From DASZBX01 sp035943635 (GTDB lineage: Bacteria; Actinomycetota; Actinomycetes; Streptomycetales; Catenulisporaceae), in assembly GCA_035943635.1 (NCBI GenBank), contig DASZBX010000078.1:1-12248 (forward strand): DNA of 12,248 bases. The letters are read 5' to 3'. Within the stretch, counting starts at the first letter, position 1; every line of letters starts with the position of its first letter. This document shows positions 1-12,248 of this stretch, piece after piece. The translations under genes were made by a program, and so were the position numbers. The notes under the pieces were generated by a model. That model saw only the letters and a program-made list of their open reading frames with translations. It made no database searches and was not told where the DNA came from.

Positions 1-67
1 GACTTCGGCCAGATCCCAGTCCACGTAAGGAGAAAGCGCCGCGCCGCATTCGGCGAGCCGGGCGGCG
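1..67. repeat. Terminal direct repeat, left copy (67 bases)
   Basis: Every base matches 12182-12248, in the same orientation. It encodes the same 22 AT residues in frame in both genes. It begins exactly at the first base of the window. Confidence 0.97.
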
Positions 68-150
68 AAAACCGGGCTGGTCCGCGCCAGCTCCTGACCC
101 ATCCCGACCCACTGGCCACCCTGGCCGGGGAACACGAACACCTTCCGGCC
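1..150 (-). other. Start of acyltransferase domain, cut by window edge
   Basis: About 50 residues beginning RKVFVFPGQGGQW and ending at the edge within SPYVDWDLAEV. The active site lies outside the window. The stretch 151-549 upstream is the KS-AT linker. Confidence 0.9.
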
Positions 151-1932
151 CGCTCCCCCGCCGGCCGGAACCGCGCCGCTGACCAGGCCGCTGGCCGGTT
201 CTCCGGTGGCGAGCGCGGACAGGGCGGCGGTCAGTTCCGCGCGATCCGCACCGACGACGACAGCGCGGTGCTCGAACAATGAGCGGGTGGTGGCGAGGGA
301 CCAGGCGACGTCGGCCGGGTCCAGATCCGTAGCCCGGGCACCGAAATCGGCCAACCGGGCGGCCTGGGCGGCCAGTCCGGCGGCGGTCCGGGCCGAGACC
401 AGCCACGCGGCGGTCGGCCCGGTCAGGATTCTCGGCTGCGGCTCGGCGGCGTCGGTGACCGCGGCGGCGGTGTCGCTGCTCGCCGCGTCGGCGTCCGCGG
501 AGCCGTCCGCGGGGGCTGCGGTATCAGTAGCCGCAGATATCTCGGCCGGGGCCTCTTCGACGATCAGGTGGGCGTTGGTGCCGCTGATGCCGAAGGCTGA
601 GATACCGGCCCGGCGCACCCGGGTCTTGCCGGTCGCCTGGTCGACCTCGGGGGCCCAGGGCCGCGGGTCGGTGAGCAGGCGGACCTCGCCGGTGGTCCAG
701 TCCACCCGCGGCGTGGGCTGGTCCACGTGCAGGGTGCGCGGCAGCTGCTGGTGGCGCAGGGCCTGCACCATCTTGATCAGGCCGGCGGCTCCGGCGGCGG
801 CGCCGGTGTGGCCCAGGTTGGACTTGGCCGAGCCGAGCCAGAGCGGGCGCTCCGGGGTGCGGTCGCGGCCGTAGGTGGCCAGGATCGCCTGGGCCTCGAT
901 CGGGTCGCCCAGGACCGTGCCGGTGCCGTGCGCCTCCACCGCGTCCACGTCGGCCGGGGACAGCCGGGCGTTGGACAGCGCGGCCCGGATCACCCGCTGC
1001 TGGGCCGGGCCGTTCGGGGCGGACAGGCCGTTGCTCGCGCCGTCCTGGTTGACCGCGCTGCCGCGGATCACCGCGAGCACCGGGTGCCCGTTGCGCCGGG
1101 CGTCGGACAACCGCTCCAGCAGGAACATCCCGGCGCCCTCGCTCCAGCCGGTGCCGTCGGCGGACCCGGCGAAGGACTTGCACCGGCCGTCCGCGGCCAG
1201 GCCGCCCTGCTCGGCGAAGTCGGCGAAGGAGTCCGGGTTGGCCAGCACGGTCACCGCACCGGCCAGCGCCATCGTGCACTCCTCGGAGCGCAGCGACTGG
1301 CAGGCCAGGTGCAGCGCGACCAGCGCGGAGGAGCAGGCCGTGTCCACGGTCACCGCGGGCCCTTCCAGGCCCAGGGTGTAGGAGATCCGGCCGGAGATCA
1401 CGGCGGTCAGGCCGCCGGTGAGCATGTAGCCCTCGGTGCCCTCGGTCCCGGCCACGCTCACGCCGTACCCGGAGTTGGTGCCGCCGGCGAACACCCCGGT
1501 CCTGGTCCCGCGCAGTGCGGCCGGGTCGATCCCGGCGTGCTCCAGGGTCTCCCAGGTGACCTCCAGCAGCATCCGCTGCTGCGGGTCCATCGCCAGCGCC
1601 TCGCGCGGGCTGATCCCGAAGAACCCGGGGTCGAACTGCGGCACGTCCCGGACGAACCCGCCGGCCTGGACGTACTTGGTCTCGGTGCCGGAGACCAGGG
1701 CCTGCCAGCCGCGGTCCTCGGGGAACGCGGTGATCGCGTCGCCACCGGCCGCGATCAGGTCCCACAGCTGCTCGGGGCTGTCGGCCTCCCCGGGGAAGCG
1801 GCAGCCCATGCCGACGATCGCGATCGGCGCCCAGGCGGAGGCGGTCAGCTGCCGGTTGCGCTGGCGCAGCCGGTCCGTCTCCTTCAGGGAGGCCCGGAGG
1901 GCGTCGAGAACCTTGTCCGCAGGCATGGCCAT
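1..1932 (-). CDS. Modular type I polyketide synthase, N-terminal part (docking-KS-AT), 3' end outside window
   Basis: This is the first 644 residues of a second PKS protein, open at the left edge. The start is the ATG at 1932-1930: GGAGG lies 8 bases upstream, whereas the next in-frame ATG (1926) would be 14 bases away. Residues 1-35 form a charged amphipathic helix typical of N-terminal docking domains (KVLDALRASLKETDRLRQ). Residues 36 to about 460 are a complete KS with catalytic Cys200 in TACSSA, His335 in EAHGTGT and His375 in the Lys-x-Asn-x-Gly-His-Thr motif, at the usual 135- and 175-residue spacings. A KS-AT linker follows, then about 50 residues of an AT (FPGQGGQW) before the edge. 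The GHSxG and substrate-specificity motifs are missing, so the extender unit cannot be predicted. It is probably cotranscribed with the upstream PKS and accepts its chain. The last 22 codons are identical in DNA to the AT at the other end of the window. Confidence 0.96.
   Translation of the reverse strand, partial: MAMPADKVLDALRASLKETDRLRQRNRQLTASAWAPIAIVGMGCRFPGEADSPEQLWDLIAAGGDAITAFPEDRGWQALVSGTETKYVQAGGFVRDVPQFDPGFFGISPREALAMDPQQRMLLEVTWETLEHAGIDPAALRGTRTGVFAGGTNSGYGVSVAGTEGTEGYMLTGGLTAVISGRISYTLGLEGPAVTVDTACSSALVALHLACQSLRSEECTMALAGAVTVLANPDSFADFAEQGGLAADGRCKSFAGSADGTGWSEGAGMFLLERLSDARRNGHPVLAVIRGSAVNQDGASNGLSAPNGPAQQRVIRAALSNARLSPADVDAVEAHGTGTVLGDPIEAQAILATYGRDRTPERPLWLGSAKSNLGHTGAAAGAAGLIKMVQALRHQQLPRTLHVDQPTPRVDWTTGEVRLLTDPRPWAPEVDQATGKTRVRRAGISAFGISGTNAHLIVEEAPAEISAATDTAAPADGSADADAASSDTAAAVTDAAEPQPRILTGPTAAWLVSARTAAGLAAQAARLADFGARATDLDPADVAWSLATTRSLFEHRAVVVGADRAELTAALSALATGEPASGLVSGAVPAGGGAGRKVFVFPGQGGQWVGMGQELARTSPVFAARLAECGAALSPYVDWDLAEV
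550..1827 (-). other. Ketosynthase domain of the downstream PKS
   Basis: This is a complete KS from PIAIVGMGC to IVEEAP, about 425 residues. Cys is at 1333-1335 (TACSSA), His at 928-930 and His at 808-810. The Ala after CSS replaces the Ser of the module B KS and is a common variant. It is predicted to be an active extending KS, not a KSQ loading domain, because Cys is present. Confidence 0.96.
1828..1932 (-). other. N-terminal docking domain (coiled coil)
   Basis: Residues 1-35 before the KS are rich in Leu, Arg, Lys and Glu with heptad-like spacing, as in class 1 N-terminal docking domains ahead of PIAIVGM. It should dimerise and bind the C-terminal helix of the upstream PKS. Confidence 0.85.
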
Positions 1933-1940
1933 TACGACAA

Positions 1941-1945
1941 CCTCC
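1941..1945 (-). promoter_or_regulatory. Ribosome binding site of the downstream PKS
   Basis: GGAGG on the minus strand lies 8 bases before the ATG at 1932, and decides this start over the second in-frame ATG at 1926. The 28-base gap (1933-1960) between the two genes has no visible terminator or promoter, so the genes are probably in one operon. Confidence 0.85.
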
Positions 1946-1960
1946 ACGTGTGACGAAGCA

Positions 1961-12248
<10,288 letters not shown>

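Noticed and set aside
524..1765. Minus-strand open frame overlapping the downstream KS
   Set aside because: It is in a shifted frame (Arg/Gly/Pro-rich). The correct minus-strand frame over the same bases gives a full KS with Cys200, His335 and His375.

Overview
The window is a stretch of very GC-rich DNA (60-base lines counted by hand gave about 65-77% GC) filled by two modular type I polyketide synthase (PKS) genes, both on the minus strand. Base composition, codon use and domain style fit an actinobacterium such as Streptomyces or a relative. The genus and the compound made cannot be read from this sequence.

Read in the direction of transcription (right to left), the first gene (12248 down to 1961) enters from the right edge in the middle of an acyltransferase (AT). 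It encodes AT-DH-ER-KR-ACP (module A, whose KS lies outside the window), then a complete KS-AT-DH-KR-ACP (module B), then a C-terminal docking domain. After a 28-base gap holding a good ribosome binding site, the second gene (1932 down to 1) encodes an N-terminal docking coiled coil, a complete KS and the start of an AT, and runs off the left edge. The docking helices facing each other across the gap indicate that the first protein passes its chain to the second.

Predicted chemistry: module A carries a full reductive loop (DH and ER motifs intact, KR of the LDD type but with Ala at the usual catalytic Ser position). Module B has both AT specificity motifs for methylmalonyl-CoA, but its DH has lost the catalytic His and its KR has lost the NADPH motif, Lys and Tyr, so it should leave a beta-ketone.

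The most unusual feature is at the ends. Bases 1-67 and 12182-12248 are identical and start and stop exactly at the window edges, at the same place in the two AT domains. Joining the ends gives a 12,181-bp circle in which the two partial genes fuse in frame into one complete bimodular PKS of 4,050 residues, separated from its own start by only 28 bp. This may be an assembly loop, a collapsed tandem repeat of PKS genes, or simply a short exact repeat between two AT domains. Read data are needed to tell.

No RNA genes, insertion sequences, CRISPR arrays, promoters, terminators, tailoring genes or regulators are visible. The only non-coding stretch is the 28-base gap.
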